64,000 nt of DNA from Silvania confinis (GCF_025564085.1 NZ_JAMGZJ010000078.1:186001-250000); one strand, 5' to 3'; shown: positions 9,261 to 19,166, counted from the first letter of the stretch. Numbers and translations are program-made. The notes: generated by a model not told the origin, from the sequence alone.

Positions 9261-10519
9261 GCCATGCCGAGGGCGCGCTTACCGTGGATGTTCAGATCGT
9301 CAACGGTAAAGCGTGACTGCCAGTCAGACTCATAATCTTCACGCGGGAAATCGCCCGGTGACGCACCGGTTTCCAGCGCCGCTTTGACCTTCTTCGCATA
9401 GGCGAGGTTTTTCTCGCACATTGGGGCCGCCGGAATGTACATCACGTTGCCCCAGCCCTGCTGGTCATCCACCGGTGCCACCGAGTGGATCACATCGCAA
9501 TGCCACCATACGGAATCACCGGCTTCCAGCGCCGGAATACTGGTTAATGCGTCGATCAGCAGCGGATGCCACTGGGCGGAAATCGGCAGCACGCGACCCG
9601 GCGCCACGCCGCACAATTCATCTTCCGGCACATCATCCAGCAGCGGACGCAGCAGAATATAGGCCATCGCTTCCGGGATCGGCACCACGTGCAGCAGGCC
9701 CTGATCCGGGATCATGTCCGACAGCGCGGTCCAGCCCTGGAAGGTGCGGAACACCGAGCATTTGGTGGTGTTATCCACGGTGTACTCTTCCACGTCGGTA
9801 CGGTGCGCGGCGTTCCATGGATCGTACTGATCGACATTGCCATCGAACACCCGGGCAAAGACCTGCTGATAGGCCGGGAGCAGCCAGCGCTCCAGCGCCC
9901 CGGAGTCGGTATGCGCCCCGAGCCCTTTGGAGGTGGTTCCCGGCGGGCGGCGGCGAATGCGGTCCGGGTAAATCACGCTGACGTCGGGGTTAAACCACTG
10001 CTTGCCGTTGCTCTCAAAGGTCCATAAACGGTTCAGGAACGATTGCACCTGGGCCATCTCTTCGCTCTGGCGCGCTTCCATCTGCGCGTGTGACCAGTAG
10101 ATCGGGTAGATCTCCGGGCGGGAGGCGGTCAAGCTACCGAAGAAGTTATCCCCCGGGCCTTTATAAACGTCGTCGAAGCGGTTGAGATCCAGATAGTCGA
10201 GCATGGCGTTATCCCACGCCAGCGCCTGCTCACGCGGGAAATGACCTTTGATCACCGCGCAACCGCGACGCTTGACGGCCTCGCGCTGCGCCGGGCTGAT
10301 GTTTCCGCTCTGCACATCGGCAAACGGGATCACCGGCCAGACGGCATCGCCTTTGCTTTTCAGCGCGTTAATCTCTGCCACCCGGCTGGCAATCTTGTCG
10401 CTCAGGCGATCAAACACCGCCTGCACGTCGCCAATCTGTGCGCGCAACTCGCGCTTCATCTGACGGATCGCCGCTTTGTGATCGGCAGGCAAGGTTTCAC
10501 TGGTAAAGGTTACGCTCAT
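9257..10519 (-). CDS. ybiU: YbiU, DUF1479 family (putative Fe(II)/2-oxoglutarate oxygenase fold)
   Basis: 420 residues, matching E. coli YbiU. Start ATG at 10519 with GAGG upstream. The protein carries HTDSGALERWL and a later WWHCDVIHSVAPV, the spacing expected for the metal-binding His-x-Asp...His triad of a cupin-type non-haem iron oxygenase; that reading is inference. The function is not established in E. coli. A CTTTCATTCGAAAG palindrome sits 15 bases upstream of the start codon and is shared with the pflE/fsaA promoter region. Confidence 0.88.
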   Translation of the reverse strand: MSVTFTSETLPADHKAAIRQMKRELRAQIGDVQAVFDRLSDKIASRVAEINALKSKGDAVWPVIPFADVQSGNISPAQREAVKRRGCAVIKGHFPREQALAWDNAMLDYLDLNRFDDVYKGPGDNFFGSLTASRPEIYPIYWSHAQMEARQSEEMAQVQSFLNRLWTFESNGKQWFNPDVSVIYPDRIRRRPPGTTSKGLGAHTDSGALERWLLPAYQQVFARVFDGNVDQYDPWNAAHRTDVEEYTVDNTTKCSVFRTFQGWTALSDMIPDQGLLHVVPIPEAMAYILLRPLLDDVPEDELCGVAPGRVLPISAQWHPLLIDALTSIPALEAGDSVWWHCDVIHSVAPVDDQQGWGNVMYIPAAPMCEKNLAYAKKVKAALETGASPGDFPREDYESDWQSRFTVDDLNIHGKRALGMA

Positions 10520-10533
10520 AACAGCCTCGCTAT

Positions 10534-10547
10534 CTTTCATTCGAAAG
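10534..10547. promoter_or_regulatory. Palindromic operator candidate upstream of ybiU
   Basis: CTTTCATTCGAAAG, the exact reverse complement of CTTTCGAATGAAAG found at 15165-15178 upstream of pflE and fsaA. Five-base arms CTTTC/GAAAG enclose four bases. Confidence 0.6.
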
Positions 10548-10669
10548 TTAATGTGATTACAAGTGATACTTTAGGTTAAAAATAAGTTAATGCAAGTTGA
10601 AAAACTTGATGGGGTGCACAGGCTGAGAAAAGAAAGGGAATAACGCCGGAGGGATCTCCGGCGGGACGA

Positions 10670-11485
10670 TCAGAGGCTGAACGGCGGGGTGTTATCGAGG
10701 ACGGCCTGAATCACATTCAGCGCGCCCTGCTGGTTGTTGTCGTCGGTCTGGAAGCGGGAAAGGGCTTTGATGCTGTCGCTGGCGTTGCCCATTGCGAACG
10801 AGTAGTTCACGAATTTGAGCATTTCAGCGTCGTTGCCGCTGTCGCCAATCGCCACGCAGGCCTGCGGGGAGACTTTCCAGCGTTTCAGCAGGCGACTGAT
10901 ACCGTTGGCTTTGTGCAGGCCGGGGATAATCAGATCGACAAAACCAAACCCGCTGGTGACCGGCTTCATGATCCCGTCGAGGGAGACATGCAGCGCATCG
11001 ACCAGATTCGGGATATCGCTGTCGGGCAGGTTCAGCGAGAACTTAAACAGCACATCGTCGATCTCGCGGTAGTCGCTGACGCGCTGTAAGCGGTGGTAGT
11101 GCTTTGACATCAGCGCGACAAACGACTCCGGCGCTTTATCGCTTATATACGCACTCTCCAGCCCGCAGGCGACGAAGTTCAGCGACGTATCTTTCAGCAG
11201 CTCACCAAACACCACCTGCGATTCATGCTGCGTCAGTTCGCCATGGAAAATCTGCTCGCCGTGATCGAACACCAGCGCGCCGTTTTCGGCCACGAAGGAG
11301 ATCTGCGATTTCAGTTCCGGGAAAAACGAGATCAGCTGGTAATACTGATTGCCGCTGGCGACAACGAATTCAATATTACGCGCCTGAAGTTGCTGGAATT
11401 GCGCCTGAAAGCGGTCACGATCGTACTGCTTGGCGTCATTGAGAAAAGTCCCGTCCATGTCTGTGACGATAACTTTAACGGTCAT
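10670..11485 (-). CDS. ybiV: HAD-superfamily (Cof type) sugar phosphatase YbiV
   Basis: 271 residues, the same as E. coli YbiV. HAD motif I is [11 protein letters not shown] with two catalytic Asp; motif II is [11 protein letters not shown]; motif IV is [11 protein letters not shown] near residue 215. The family dephosphorylates small sugar phosphates. The ATG at 11485 follows AGGAG by nine bases; longer in-frame starts lack support. A paralogue, ybjI, lies at 42340. Two TTTCGAA-containing sites lie upstream. Confidence 0.93.
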   Translation of the reverse strand: MTVKVIVTDMDGTFLNDAKQYDRDRFQAQFQQLQARNIEFVVASGNQYYQLISFFPELKSQISFVAENGALVFDHGEQIFHGELTQHESQVVFGELLKDTSLNFVACGLESAYISDKAPESFVALMSKHYHRLQRVSDYREIDDVLFKFSLNLPDSDIPNLVDALHVSLDGIMKPVTSGFGFVDLIIPGLHKANGISRLLKRWKVSPQACVAIGDSGNDAEMLKFVNYSFAMGNASDSIKALSRFQTDDNNQQGALNVIQAVLDNTPPFSL

Positions 11486-11552
11486 ACATTGCGCTCCTGA
11501 ATCACTGCGTTCGAAACATTCTAATAACAAGGTGACGGGGAGCACAAATTTA

Positions 11553-11566
11553 ATTTCGAATGAAGG
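11553..11566. promoter_or_regulatory. Degenerate copy of the CTTTCGAATGAAAG site upstream of ybiV
   Basis: The sequence ATTTCGAATGAAGG matches the 14-mer at 15165-15178 in 12 of 14 positions. A second, weaker TTCGAAA lies at about 11510-11516. Confidence 0.4.
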
Positions 11567-11593
11567 TAAAAGCGGGGTGGCGGAGGTAAAAGC

Positions 11594-11619
11594 AAAACGG
11601 CAACATCGTTGCCGTTTTT
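11594..11619. terminator. Intrinsic terminator hairpin between pflF and ybiV
   Basis: Arms AAAACGGCAAC and GTTGCCGTTTT around ATC, with T/A runs on both sides. Probably ends leftward transcription from pflF before ybiV. Confidence 0.75.
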
Positions 11620-11626
11620 AGTGTTT

Positions 11627-11712
11627 GCTCCCTTTCCCTGTGGGAGAGGGCCGGGGTGAGGGCATCGGTGCGCACAGTCCCTCACTCACCCTCTGACCCT
11701 ACGGGAGAGAGG
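11627..11712. repeat. Intergenic GGGAGAGGG/CCCTCACC palindromic repeat
   Basis: A GC-rich dispersed palindrome with inverted CCCTGTGGGAGAGGG and CCCTACGGGAGAGAGG halves. A similar unit lies at 15934-16013. Such elements are common between enterobacterial genes. Confidence 0.6.
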
Positions 11713-11751
11713 ATTGTTCCGGGCAGCGTTTTACAGAGTATGCACAGTAAA

Positions 11752-11783
11752 TGTAGGCCCGGTAAGCGTAGCGCCACCGGGCA
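11752..11783. repeat. REP-like element
   Basis: Reads TGTAGGCCCGGTAAGCGTAG followed by CGCCACCGGGCA: a GC hairpin with the GTAGGCC(C)GG...CGCCACCGGGC pattern of enterobacterial REP sequences. It lies just beyond the pflF stop codon. Confidence 0.7.
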
Positions 11784-11792
11784 TTGTCGAGG

Positions 11793-14225
11793 TTACAGCG
11801 TATGCTCGGTGCGGGCGATGATATCGTCCTGCGCATCCGGGGACAGGGCGGTGAAGAATGCCGAGTAACCCGCAACACGCACCACCAGGTCACGATACTG
11901 GTCCGGGTGTTGCTTCGCTTCCAGTAGCGTCTCGCGGGAGACGATGTTGTACTGAATATGCCAGCCTTTATGCTCCTCGAAGAAGGTGCGCAGCAGCACC
12001 ATCAGCTTCTGCCGGTCGCTGTCGTTATCCAGCGTCGCCGGATTCAGCTTCTGATTCAGCAGTACGCCGCCGAGGATCGCCTCGGTCGGCAGCTTCCCGA
12101 CCGAACCAATAACCGCTGTCGGGCCCAGATGGTCGGTGCCGGAAGCCGGGCTTGCGCCTTCGGCCAGCGGGGTATGGGCTTTACGCCCGTCCGGCGTCGC
12201 CATGGTTGCGGCACCAAACGGCACGTTAGCCGAAATAGACGACGTCCCGGCGTAGTAGTTGCCACCGATCGGGCCGCGGCCGTAGCGCGGGTTATGGTAC
12301 TGCTTCAGCTCTTCGATGTAGGTCTGGTAAGCCCGGGCCAGCAGCAGATCCACGCTGTCATCGTCGTTGCCGTACTTCGGTGCACCGTTGATCAGACGCT
12401 GACGCAGCTGTTCGTGGGTCAGCCCTTCGTAGTCATCCGCCAGCGCGGCCGCCAGCTGTTGCTGACCGATAGCACCCTGCTCGAACACCAGCTTACGCAC
12501 CGCGGCCAGGCTGTTGCCGAGGTTGGCGATCCCCACCTGCAGGCCAGATACCCAGTCGTACTTCGCGCCGCCCTGTTTGATGCTTTTCGCGCGCTCGATA
12601 CAGTCATCGACCAGCGCCGAGCACAGGATGTCGTGGACGTTCTCTTCCAGCATGGTATCGACGACGTACTCAATTTCGATCGATTTACGGGTGTAGTACG
12701 TAATCTGGCGATCCCAGGCGGCCATCACTTCGTCGAAGTTGGCAAAGTTACCGGCAGAGAGCGCTTTTACCTGCGGCAGGAACACTTTGCCGCTGGTGGC
12801 ATCGCGGCCGCCTTCCATTGCCGCCAGCATCACGCGGGCAAAGTTAATAAAGCTCATCCCGGTGCAGCGGTAGCTCCACTTGCCGCCGACGGCGGTTTCG
12901 ATGCAGCCAATCGCCGCGTAATCATAGGCATCGGCTTTTTCGACGCCGAGCTTGATGAACTCTGAAATCACAATCTCATCGTTGTTAAACGCCGGCATCC
13001 CGAAGCCGCAGCGGATCACCTGCACGCAGGCATCGAGGAAGTCGTTGCTCATGCCCGCATGGTAACGCACGCTCAGGTTCGGCTGGGTGGAACGCAGGCG
13101 GCCGCAGGATTCCAGAATCGCGTAGGAGAGCGGGTTAACCGCGTCCATCGGCACATCGTTCACCAGCATCTGGCCGCCAATGGTGACGTTCTGATACAGC
13201 GGGCTCCCGGCAGAGGCTTTTGAGTGCGAACCAGAACGGATCTTGTTCACTTCCAGCAGTTTCAGCCAGCAGCTGTGCAGCAGCTCGATGGCGTGCTCGC
13301 GATCCAGAGACTGGCTCAGCTCTACGTCGCGGCGATAGTACGGGTAAAGATACTGGTCCATACGGGCAAACGACACCGAGTGGCCGTTGGATTCAATCTG
13401 CAGGATCAGCTGGATGAAGTAGCACAGCTGCAGCGCCTGCCAGAAGGTTTTCGGCGGCTCGTGGGCGATCACATCGCAGTTTTCGGCCATCGCCAGCAGC
13501 TCATCGCGGCGGCTTTCGCGGGTTTCGGTTTTCGCCATCTCACGGGCCAGATCGGCAAAACGTTCGATATGCAGGCTCACCGCTTCCAGCACGATATCCA
13601 CCGCTTTCAGGAACTGGTCGCCGTGCAGATCGTCAAAGCAGGTGAGGTTAATGCGGGTGCGACGCTCATCCACCTTGTGGCGCATGCCGTCGAGGCCTTT
13701 TTCCAGCAACAGCGGGAAGTTCACCGCCAGGTGCGCATCACCGGAGGTCATGTTGCCTTCGGCTTTGATAATGCCGGTTTCCAGCAGGCCTTTTTGCTCA
13801 TCGGTGAACATACCGTAGCAGCGATCCTGGACCGTCTGGCCGCGCCACCACGGGCACAGGGTATGCAGCACGCGCTTGTTCTCTTCGCTGACCGCAAAGC
13901 CCGCGCCCGGGCGATCCGCCAGATCGTCAATCTCTTTCTCAATCCACGAGACGGTGTATTCCGGGAAGATTGGCGCGGCGCGCACCTCGCTTGCCTGATT
14001 ACCGATAATCAGCTCGTCATGTTTGATCCAGATGGTGCGCTCGGTCAGGTGATGGGCCAGCGCCAGCGCGCGACGCACCGGGATCGGCTTATCCATATGC
14101 TGCTGGTACATTTCGGTGTAGTGCTGCGCGCGTTCGGTACAGACCGGCGGCTTAACAATGTGGATCAGGGCCGATTTGTGCGCCTGAATGCGATCGCTCA
14201 GGGTAGTAAGATTCAGCTGTGTCAT
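11793..14225 (-). CDS. pflF: Glycyl radical enzyme PflF (YbiW), putative formate acetyltransferase/dehydratase-type
   Basis: 810 residues, as in E. coli PflF. The glycyl-radical site is Gly786 in RVAGYSAFF near the C-terminus. The thiyl Cys441 lies in AIGCIETAVGG. There is one Cys followed by Ile-Glu (GCIE), not the Cys-Cys pair of true pyruvate formate-lyase. The GCxE arrangement is the one seen in dehydratase-type members, so the name formate-lyase may be misleading. It is activated by PflE, encoded four bases upstream in the same operon. Oxygen sensitivity of the family fits the FNR box upstream of pflE. Confidence 0.93.
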   Translation of the reverse strand: MTQLNLTTLSDRIQAHKSALIHIVKPPVCTERAQHYTEMYQQHMDKPIPVRRALALAHHLTERTIWIKHDELIIGNQASEVRAAPIFPEYTVSWIEKEIDDLADRPGAGFAVSEENKRVLHTLCPWWRGQTVQDRCYGMFTDEQKGLLETGIIKAEGNMTSGDAHLAVNFPLLLEKGLDGMRHKVDERRTRINLTCFDDLHGDQFLKAVDIVLEAVSLHIERFADLAREMAKTETRESRRDELLAMAENCDVIAHEPPKTFWQALQLCYFIQLILQIESNGHSVSFARMDQYLYPYYRRDVELSQSLDREHAIELLHSCWLKLLEVNKIRSGSHSKASAGSPLYQNVTIGGQMLVNDVPMDAVNPLSYAILESCGRLRSTQPNLSVRYHAGMSNDFLDACVQVIRCGFGMPAFNNDEIVISEFIKLGVEKADAYDYAAIGCIETAVGGKWSYRCTGMSFINFARVMLAAMEGGRDATSGKVFLPQVKALSAGNFANFDEVMAAWDRQITYYTRKSIEIEYVVDTMLEENVHDILCSALVDDCIERAKSIKQGGAKYDWVSGLQVGIANLGNSLAAVRKLVFEQGAIGQQQLAAALADDYEGLTHEQLRQRLINGAPKYGNDDDSVDLLLARAYQTYIEELKQYHNPRYGRGPIGGNYYAGTSSISANVPFGAATMATPDGRKAHTPLAEGASPASGTDHLGPTAVIGSVGKLPTEAILGGVLLNQKLNPATLDNDSDRQKLMVLLRTFFEEHKGWHIQYNIVSRETLLEAKQHPDQYRDLVVRVAGYSAFFTALSPDAQDDIIARTEHTL

Positions 14226-14229
14226 AACA

Positions 14230-15129
14230 TTATCCTCGTAAGGTCGCGGTTAACCCTTTTTGGGCGGCATAGTGCCGGGCAAAATCCAGTAAGGCAGGGT
14301 TATCGAGCGGTTTATCTGGGGCAGAGTAAGGTTGGCCGAGCAGGTGATATTTGTTCATGCCAAGGGTGTGGTACGGCAGAAAATGGATGTCGTGGACGTT
14401 CAGTTCGTCGGCGGCAAAATTGGTGATAGCGGTAATGGAAGCTTCATCGGCGTTAAAGCCCGGGATCAGCGGTACGCGGATGGTGAGCTGTTTTCCGGCG
14501 GCGGCAAGGCGCTTGAGGTTGTCCAGCACCCGTTTGGCGGAGCCGTCGGTCCACTGTTTAAAGACCTTGCCGTCGACGTGCTTCAGGTCGGCCAGAAACA
14601 GATCGATAAAGGGTAATGAAGGTGCGATAGAGTGCCACGGCACATGCAGGCAGGTTTCTACCGTGGTGTGGATCCCCTGCGCATGGCTGCGCTCAAACAG
14701 CGCGCGGGCCAGCTCCGGGTTCATAAAGGGTTCGCCGCCGGAGAGGGTGATCCCGCCGCCGCTGCGGTCGTAAAACGGCTTATCGCGCAGGACGGTGGCC
14801 ATGATATCCGCCACCTGCTGCTCTTCACCGCAGACGGTCAGCGCCTGCGTCGGGCAACAGTGGGTGAGGGCGTCGAGCCGCGGGGCGTCGAGTTTTTCCC
14901 GGTGGATAACCAGACCGGTCAGCGTGCGGTCGATAACCCCCGGCGCGGCCTGTTGGCAGAGGTCGCACCCTTCCAGGCACAGGCGAGCATCAAACAGCAC
15001 CTCCCGGGCGCGGTCGCGGCTCTCCGGGTTTTGGCACCAGCGGCAGCTCAGCGAGCAGCCTTTCATAAATACAACGGTGCGGATACCCGGGCCGTCATGG
15101 GTGGAGTAGCGCTGAATGTTGAAGATCAT
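14230..15129 (-). CDS. pflE: Glycyl-radical enzyme activating enzyme PflE (YbiY), radical SAM
   Basis: 299 residues. The N-terminus [32 protein letters not shown] carries the CX3CX2C radical-SAM cluster motif. A ferredoxin-like insert follows with CLEGCDLC and [10 protein letters not shown], typical of activases for dehydratase-type glycyl enzymes. [11 protein letters not shown] binds SAM. It makes the Gly radical on PflF. The gene is first in the operon, and its promoter region holds an FNR box and a palindrome. Confidence 0.93.
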   Translation of the reverse strand: MIFNIQRYSTHDGPGIRTVVFMKGCSLSCRWCQNPESRDRAREVLFDARLCLEGCDLCQQAAPGVIDRTLTGLVIHREKLDAPRLDALTHCCPTQALTVCGEEQQVADIMATVLRDKPFYDRSGGGITLSGGEPFMNPELARALFERSHAQGIHTTVETCLHVPWHSIAPSLPFIDLFLADLKHVDGKVFKQWTDGSAKRVLDNLKRLAAAGKQLTIRVPLIPGFNADEASITAITNFAADELNVHDIHFLPYHTLGMNKYHLLGQPYSAPDKPLDNPALLDFARHYAAQKGLTATLRG

Positions 15130-15164
15130 AATGTCGCCTCTTATTGCGTATGAAGATTAAATTA

Positions 15165-15178
15165 CTTTCGAATGAAAG
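15165..15178. promoter_or_regulatory. Palindromic operator candidate between pflE and fsaA
   Basis: CTTTCGAATGAAAG, identical (as reverse complement) to the site upstream of ybiU. It lies between the FNR box and the expected -10 of the pflE promoter, a typical repressor position. Confidence 0.6.
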
Positions 15179-15183
15179 TTATC

Positions 15184-15197
15184 TTGATGTGCATCAA
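15184..15197. promoter_or_regulatory. FNR binding site
   Basis: TTGATGTGCATCAA is a perfect match to the FNR consensus TTGAT-N4-ATCAA. Its centre is about 61 bases upstream of the pflE start codon, so a class II position (-41.5) would put the transcription start about 20 bases before pflE. It could also act on divergent fsaA. Confidence 0.75.
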
Positions 15198-15256
15198 CTC
15201 TGAGGCAGGTTTTGCCGTGATAGGGTTACGGCAGATTCAATTTTGAGGACCACATC

Positions 15257-15919
15257 ATGGAACTGTATCTCGACACATCCGACGTAGTAGCCGTTAAAAC
15301 CCTGGCCCGCATCTTTCCGCTGGCAGGCGTCACCACTAATCCGAGCATTGTTGCTGCAGGCAAAACGCCGCTGGAGGTGTTACTGCCTCAGCTGCAGGAG
15401 GCGATGGGTGGTCAGGGGCGTCTGTTTGCTCAGGTGATGGCCACAACGGCCGAGGGCATGGTAGAAGACGCGCTAAAGCTGCGCGCCATCATTACCGATC
15501 TGGTGGTGAAAGTACCGGTGACGGCAGAAGGACTGGCGGCAATCAAAATGCTGAAAGCGCGGGGCGTGCCGACGCTGGGCACGGCGGTGTACAGCGCGGC
15601 ACAGGGGTTGATGGCAGCGCTGGCGGGCGCGGAATATGTTGCCCCGTACGTTAACCGGGTCGATGCGCAGGGCGGGGATGGGATCCAGACGGTTGCCGAG
15701 CTGCAGCAGTTGCTGACGCTCCATGCGCCGCAGTCAAAAGTACTGGCGGCAAGCTTCAAAACCCCGCGTCAGGCGCTGGATTGCCTGCTGGCTGGCTGTG
15801 AATCCATCACCCTGCCGCTGGACGTGGCGCAGCAGCTTATCGCCTCTCCGGCGGTTGATGCGGCGATTGCTAAGTTCGAGCAGGACTGGCAGAACGCCTT
15901 TGGACGCACCTCAATTTAA
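15257..15919 (+). CDS. fsaA: Fructose-6-phosphate aldolase
   Basis: 220 residues, the standard length. The Schiff-base lysine is Lys85 in [20 protein letters not shown] near residue 26 and the GADFVAPYVNR-like stretch [15 protein letters not shown] are family hallmarks of the transaldolase-related FSA group. It cleaves fructose 6-phosphate to dihydroxyacetone and glyceraldehyde 3-phosphate in the cytoplasm. Start ATG at 15257 follows TTGAGGACC. It is divergent from pflE and shares that control region. The neighbourhood (HAD sugar phosphatase, glycyl radical enzyme, aldolase) suggests a common sugar pathway. Confidence 0.94.
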   Translation: MELYLDTSDVVAVKTLARIFPLAGVTTNPSIVAAGKTPLEVLLPQLQEAMGGQGRLFAQVMATTAEGMVEDALKLRAIITDLVVKVPVTAEGLAAIKMLKARGVPTLGTAVYSAAQGLMAALAGAEYVAPYVNRVDAQGGDGIQTVAELQQLLTLHAPQSKVLAASFKTPRQALDCLLAGCESITLPLDVAQQLIASPAVDAAIAKFEQDWQNAFGRTSI

Positions 15920-15933
15920 CGCGGCACCGAACA

Positions 15934-16013
15934 GTTCCCTCTCCCTTGAGGGAGAGGGAGAAACGTGCGCGCTGTTGCCCTCACCCCGCCCCTCTCCCAC
16001 CGGGAGAGGGAGA
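15934..16013. repeat. Intergenic palindromic repeat, second copy
   Basis: Contains CCCTCTCCCTTGAGGGAGAG and, inverted, CCTCTCCCACCGGGAGAGGG. Same class as 11627-11712. Confidence 0.6.
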
Positions 16014-16020
16014 AAACACT

Positions 16021-16048
16021 AAAAACGCCACCTGGCGGTGCCGTTTTG
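16021..16048 (-). terminator. moeB terminator
   Basis: On the minus strand AAAACG-G-CACC pairs with GGTG-G-CGTTTT around a GCCA loop and is followed by T residues, directly after the moeB stop codon. Confidence 0.7.
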
Positions 16049-16050
16049 CT

Positions 16051-16803
16051 TTAACCTCCGCACACCTCACACCCCGGATTGCGCATCAGCTTCATCTCGC
16101 GGAACTGGCAGGTCATCGCGTCGTACATCACGATTTTCCCCGCTGCAGGCGTGCCGTAGTGCGTCAGCACTTTAATCGCCTCCATTGCCTGCAACGAACC
16201 GATTACCCCGACCAGCGGGGCCATCACGCCTGCCTCCACGCAGGTGAGGGCATTCTCGCCAAACAGACGGCTCAGGCAGCGGTAGCAGGGCTCGCCTTCG
16301 GTCCAGGTGAAGACGCTGATCTGACCTTCCATACGGATTGCGGCCCCGGACACCAGCGGCGTTTTATGGGTAAAGCAGCCCGCGTTGAGCTGATTGCGGA
16401 TCGCGACGTTGTCGGTGCAGTCGAGCACCAGATCGTGATGGGCAATCTGCGCAAACAGCGAGTTTTCATCGAGCTGCGCATTGAGCAGGGTGAACCTGAC
16501 GTTAGGGTTGATACGCGCCAGCGACGCATGGGCGGAGACCACTTTCGGCTCGCCGATCGTCGCGTCGCTGTGCAGCGTCTGACGCTGCAAATTGGACAGT
16601 GAAACAGTATCGAAGTCGAGCAGCGTCATGCGCCCCACGCCTGTGGCCGCCAGATACTGCGCCGCCGCGCAGCCCAGCCCACCAAGGCCCACCACCAGCA
16701 CGTTAGCCGCTTTCAGCGCTTCCTGACCGTCAAAATCAAAGCCGCGCAGCACGATCTGACGGTTGTAGCGCAGCATCTCGTTATCGCTCAGTTCCACCGC
16801 CAT
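16051..16803 (-). CDS. moeB: Molybdopterin-synthase adenylyltransferase MoeB
   Basis: 250 residues. ThiF/E1-like fold with nucleotide motif VVGLGGLGCAAAQYLA, catalytic-region LDCTDN, and zinc-binding pairs CYRC and CEVC. It adenylates the C-terminus of MoaD so that sulfur can be loaded for molybdopterin synthesis. It follows moeA after two bases, as in E. coli. Confidence 0.96.
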   Translation of the reverse strand: MAVELSDNEMLRYNRQIVLRGFDFDGQEALKAANVLVVGLGGLGCAAAQYLAATGVGRMTLLDFDTVSLSNLQRQTLHSDATIGEPKVVSAHASLARINPNVRFTLLNAQLDENSLFAQIAHHDLVLDCTDNVAIRNQLNAGCFTHKTPLVSGAAIRMEGQISVFTWTEGEPCYRCLSRLFGENALTCVEAGVMAPLVGVIGSLQAMEAIKVLTHYGTPAAGKIVMYDAMTCQFREMKLMRNPGCEVCGG

Positions 16804-16805
16804 AA

Positions 16806-18038
16806 TTAGCCCCCAAACAGTGCGTTAAACGGCTCAACTTCCACCCATTCCCCGGCGTCGACGTTGCCGCGCTCGCGCTCCAGCACGATAAAGCAGTTGC
16901 CCTGGCTGAACGAACTGAAAATGTGTGAACCCTGATGGCCGGTGGTGCTCACCTCCAGCTCGCCGTTGGCGTTACGCGTCAGAATGCCGCGCTGGAAGTC
17001 GAGACGCCCCGGCGTTTTTTTCAGCCGGGTGGCTGCGCGCACGCGCTGACGGGCAGGCAGGCTATGGGCCGTATTGCCGGATAATTTCGCCAACAGGGGC
17101 TGCACCAGCTGATAGAAGGTAAAGGCCGCCGAGACCGGATTGCCCGGCAGGCCGCAGAACCAGCTGTCGGGCAGTTTGCCGAAAGCAAAGGGTTTACCCG
17201 GCTTGATGGCCAGCTTCCAGAAGCCAATTTCGCCCAGCTCATCCAGAATCGTTTTAGTGTAATCCGCTTCACCCACCGATACGCCGCCGGAGCTGAGCAC
17301 CACGTCCGCCACGCGGTTGCCTTCGATAAATGCGGCGCGCAGCTGCTGGGGATCGTCGGGAATAATACCGAGGTTAGTCACCTCACAGCCGAGCTGCTCC
17401 AGCATCAAATGCACCGCCAGGCGGTTGGTGTCGTAGATTTGCCCTTCCGCCAGCGGTTGGCCTGGCAACTGGAGCTCATCGCCGGTTGAGAACAGCGTGA
17501 CGCGCACTTTGCGGATCACCGCAACCTCAGCGATACCCAGCGAGGCCAGCACCGGCAGTTCAGCAACCGTCAGGCGGGTGCCCGCCGCAAACACGCTGGC
17601 GCCCTGGGTGATGTCTTCTCCGCTGCGGCGGATATTCTGGTCTGCCCTGACGCTGACGGTAAAGCGCACGCCGTCGTCAGTCTGTTCGGTCTCTTCCTGC
17701 ATTACCACCGCGTCGCAACCTGCAGGGATTGGCGCGCCGGTCATAATGCGAATGCAGCTTCCCGCAGGCCATTCACCCTGGAAAGGCTGACCGGCAAAGG
17801 CTTTGCCCGCCACCGGCAGCGCCGTGCCTGCCACCAGATCCGCCAGACGCACGGCGTAACCATCCATCGCCGAGTTATCAAAACCCGGCACGTTAAGCGG
17901 AGAGACAATATCAGCGGCAGTCACGCGACCAAAACAGCTCAACAGCGGTAATGTTTCCTGTTCTGACAGTGGGGTAATGCTCGCGAGCATCTGGTTGAGA
18001 GCCGTCTCAAGCGGCATAAGTCCGGCGGTAAAATCCAT
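16806..18038 (-). CDS. moeA: Molybdopterin molybdenumtransferase MoeA
   Basis: 410 residues (E. coli 411). Domains in order: MoeA N-terminal linker, the MoCF-binding domain with [17 protein letters not shown] and [12 protein letters not shown], and the C-terminal beta barrel. It inserts molybdate into adenylylated molybdopterin. First gene of the moeA-moeB operon; iaaA diverges after 189 bases. Confidence 0.96.
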   Translation of the reverse strand: MDFTAGLMPLETALNQMLASITPLSEQETLPLLSCFGRVTAADIVSPLNVPGFDNSAMDGYAVRLADLVAGTALPVAGKAFAGQPFQGEWPAGSCIRIMTGAPIPAGCDAVVMQEETEQTDDGVRFTVSVRADQNIRRSGEDITQGASVFAAGTRLTVAELPVLASLGIAEVAVIRKVRVTLFSTGDELQLPGQPLAEGQIYDTNRLAVHLMLEQLGCEVTNLGIIPDDPQQLRAAFIEGNRVADVVLSSGGVSVGEADYTKTILDELGEIGFWKLAIKPGKPFAFGKLPDSWFCGLPGNPVSAAFTFYQLVQPLLAKLSGNTAHSLPARQRVRAATRLKKTPGRLDFQRGILTRNANGELEVSTTGHQGSHIFSSFSQGNCFIVLERERGNVDAGEWVEVEPFNALFGG

Positions 18039-18227
18039 GGGTTACTCCAGCGCGGTAGTAGCGAAGGCGCTCATTATGGCAGAAAAGTGCCGTTAACTGT
18101 ATGACACCATGGGCTTACCCTTTACATCACTCCAGCGTCTTTCTATATTCAAAAATTATCTGAAACTCCTGCAACGATAATGATATTTATAGAAAAAGCG
18201 GCATCTCAGCGCGCAAAGGTAAAATGA

Positions 18228-19166
18228 ATGGGTAATGCAGTCATCGCAATTCACGGCGGCGCAGGGGCGATTACCCGGGCGCAGCTCAGTCAGGCGCAAG
18301 AGCAGCGCTATATCGAGGCGCTGTCGTCGATAGTGGAAACCGGCCAGCGAATGCTGGAGGCGGGGGAGAGCGCGCTGGATGTGGTGACCGAAGCGGTGCG
18401 CCTGCTGGAGGAGTGTCCGCTGTTCAATGCTGGCATTGGCGCGGTGTTTACCCGCGACGGAACCCATGAGCTGGATGCCTGCGTGATGGACGGCATCACC
18501 CTGAAAGCCGGTGCCGTGGCGGGGGTCAGCCACCTGCGCAACCCCATCCTGGCCGCGCGGCTGGTGATGGAGCAAAGCCCGCACGTGCTGCTGGTGGGCG
18601 AAGGTGCCGAGAAATTTGCCGTTGACCACGGCATGGAATCCGTCTCACCGGATATCTTTTCTACCCCCGAGCGTTACCAGCAGTTGCTGACCGCGCGCGG
18701 TGCGAATGACATTGTTCTCGATCACGCGTCCCCGCTGGACGAATCCAGCAAAACGGGCACCGTCGGCGCGGTGGCGCTGGATAAGGCCGGTAACCTGGCG
18801 GCGGCGACCTCGACCGGCGGGATGACCAATAAACTGCCGGGACGGGTAGGCGACAGTCCCTTGCCCGGTGCGGGCTGTTATGCCAATAACGCCAACGTGG
18901 CGGTGTCCTGTACCGGTACCGGCGAGGTGTTTATTCGCACGCTGGCCGCCTATGACATCGCGGCGCTGATGGACTACGGTAGCTTAAGCCTGGCCGAAGC
19001 CTGCGAGCGCGTGGTGATGGAAAAACTCCCGGCACTCGACGGCAGCGGCGGCCTGATTGCCGTCGATCGTGAAGGCAACGTGGCATTACCTTTCAACAGT
19101 GAAGGAATGTATCGCGCCTGGGGCTATGCCGGAGATGCACCCAGCATCGGGATCTATCGTGAATAA
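18228..19166 (+). CDS. iaaA: Isoaspartyl peptidase / type III L-asparaginase
   Basis: 312 residues of the Ntn-hydrolase class. The proenzyme self-cleaves before Thr178 ([13 protein letters not shown]), which becomes the N-terminal nucleophile of the beta subunit. [20 protein letters not shown] is the substrate-binding stretch. It removes isoaspartyl residues from peptides. It lies 10 bases before gsiA, so it belongs to the glutathione-import operon. Confidence 0.95.
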   Translation: MGNAVIAIHGGAGAITRAQLSQAQEQRYIEALSSIVETGQRMLEAGESALDVVTEAVRLLEECPLFNAGIGAVFTRDGTHELDACVMDGITLKAGAVAGVSHLRNPILAARLVMEQSPHVLLVGEGAEKFAVDHGMESVSPDIFSTPERYQQLLTARGANDIVLDHASPLDESSKTGTVGAVALDKAGNLAAATSTGGMTNKLPGRVGDSPLPGAGCYANNANVAVSCTGTGEVFIRTLAAYDIAALMDYGSLSLAEACERVVMEKLPALDGSGGLIAVDREGNVALPFNSEGMYRAWGYAGDAPSIGIYRE

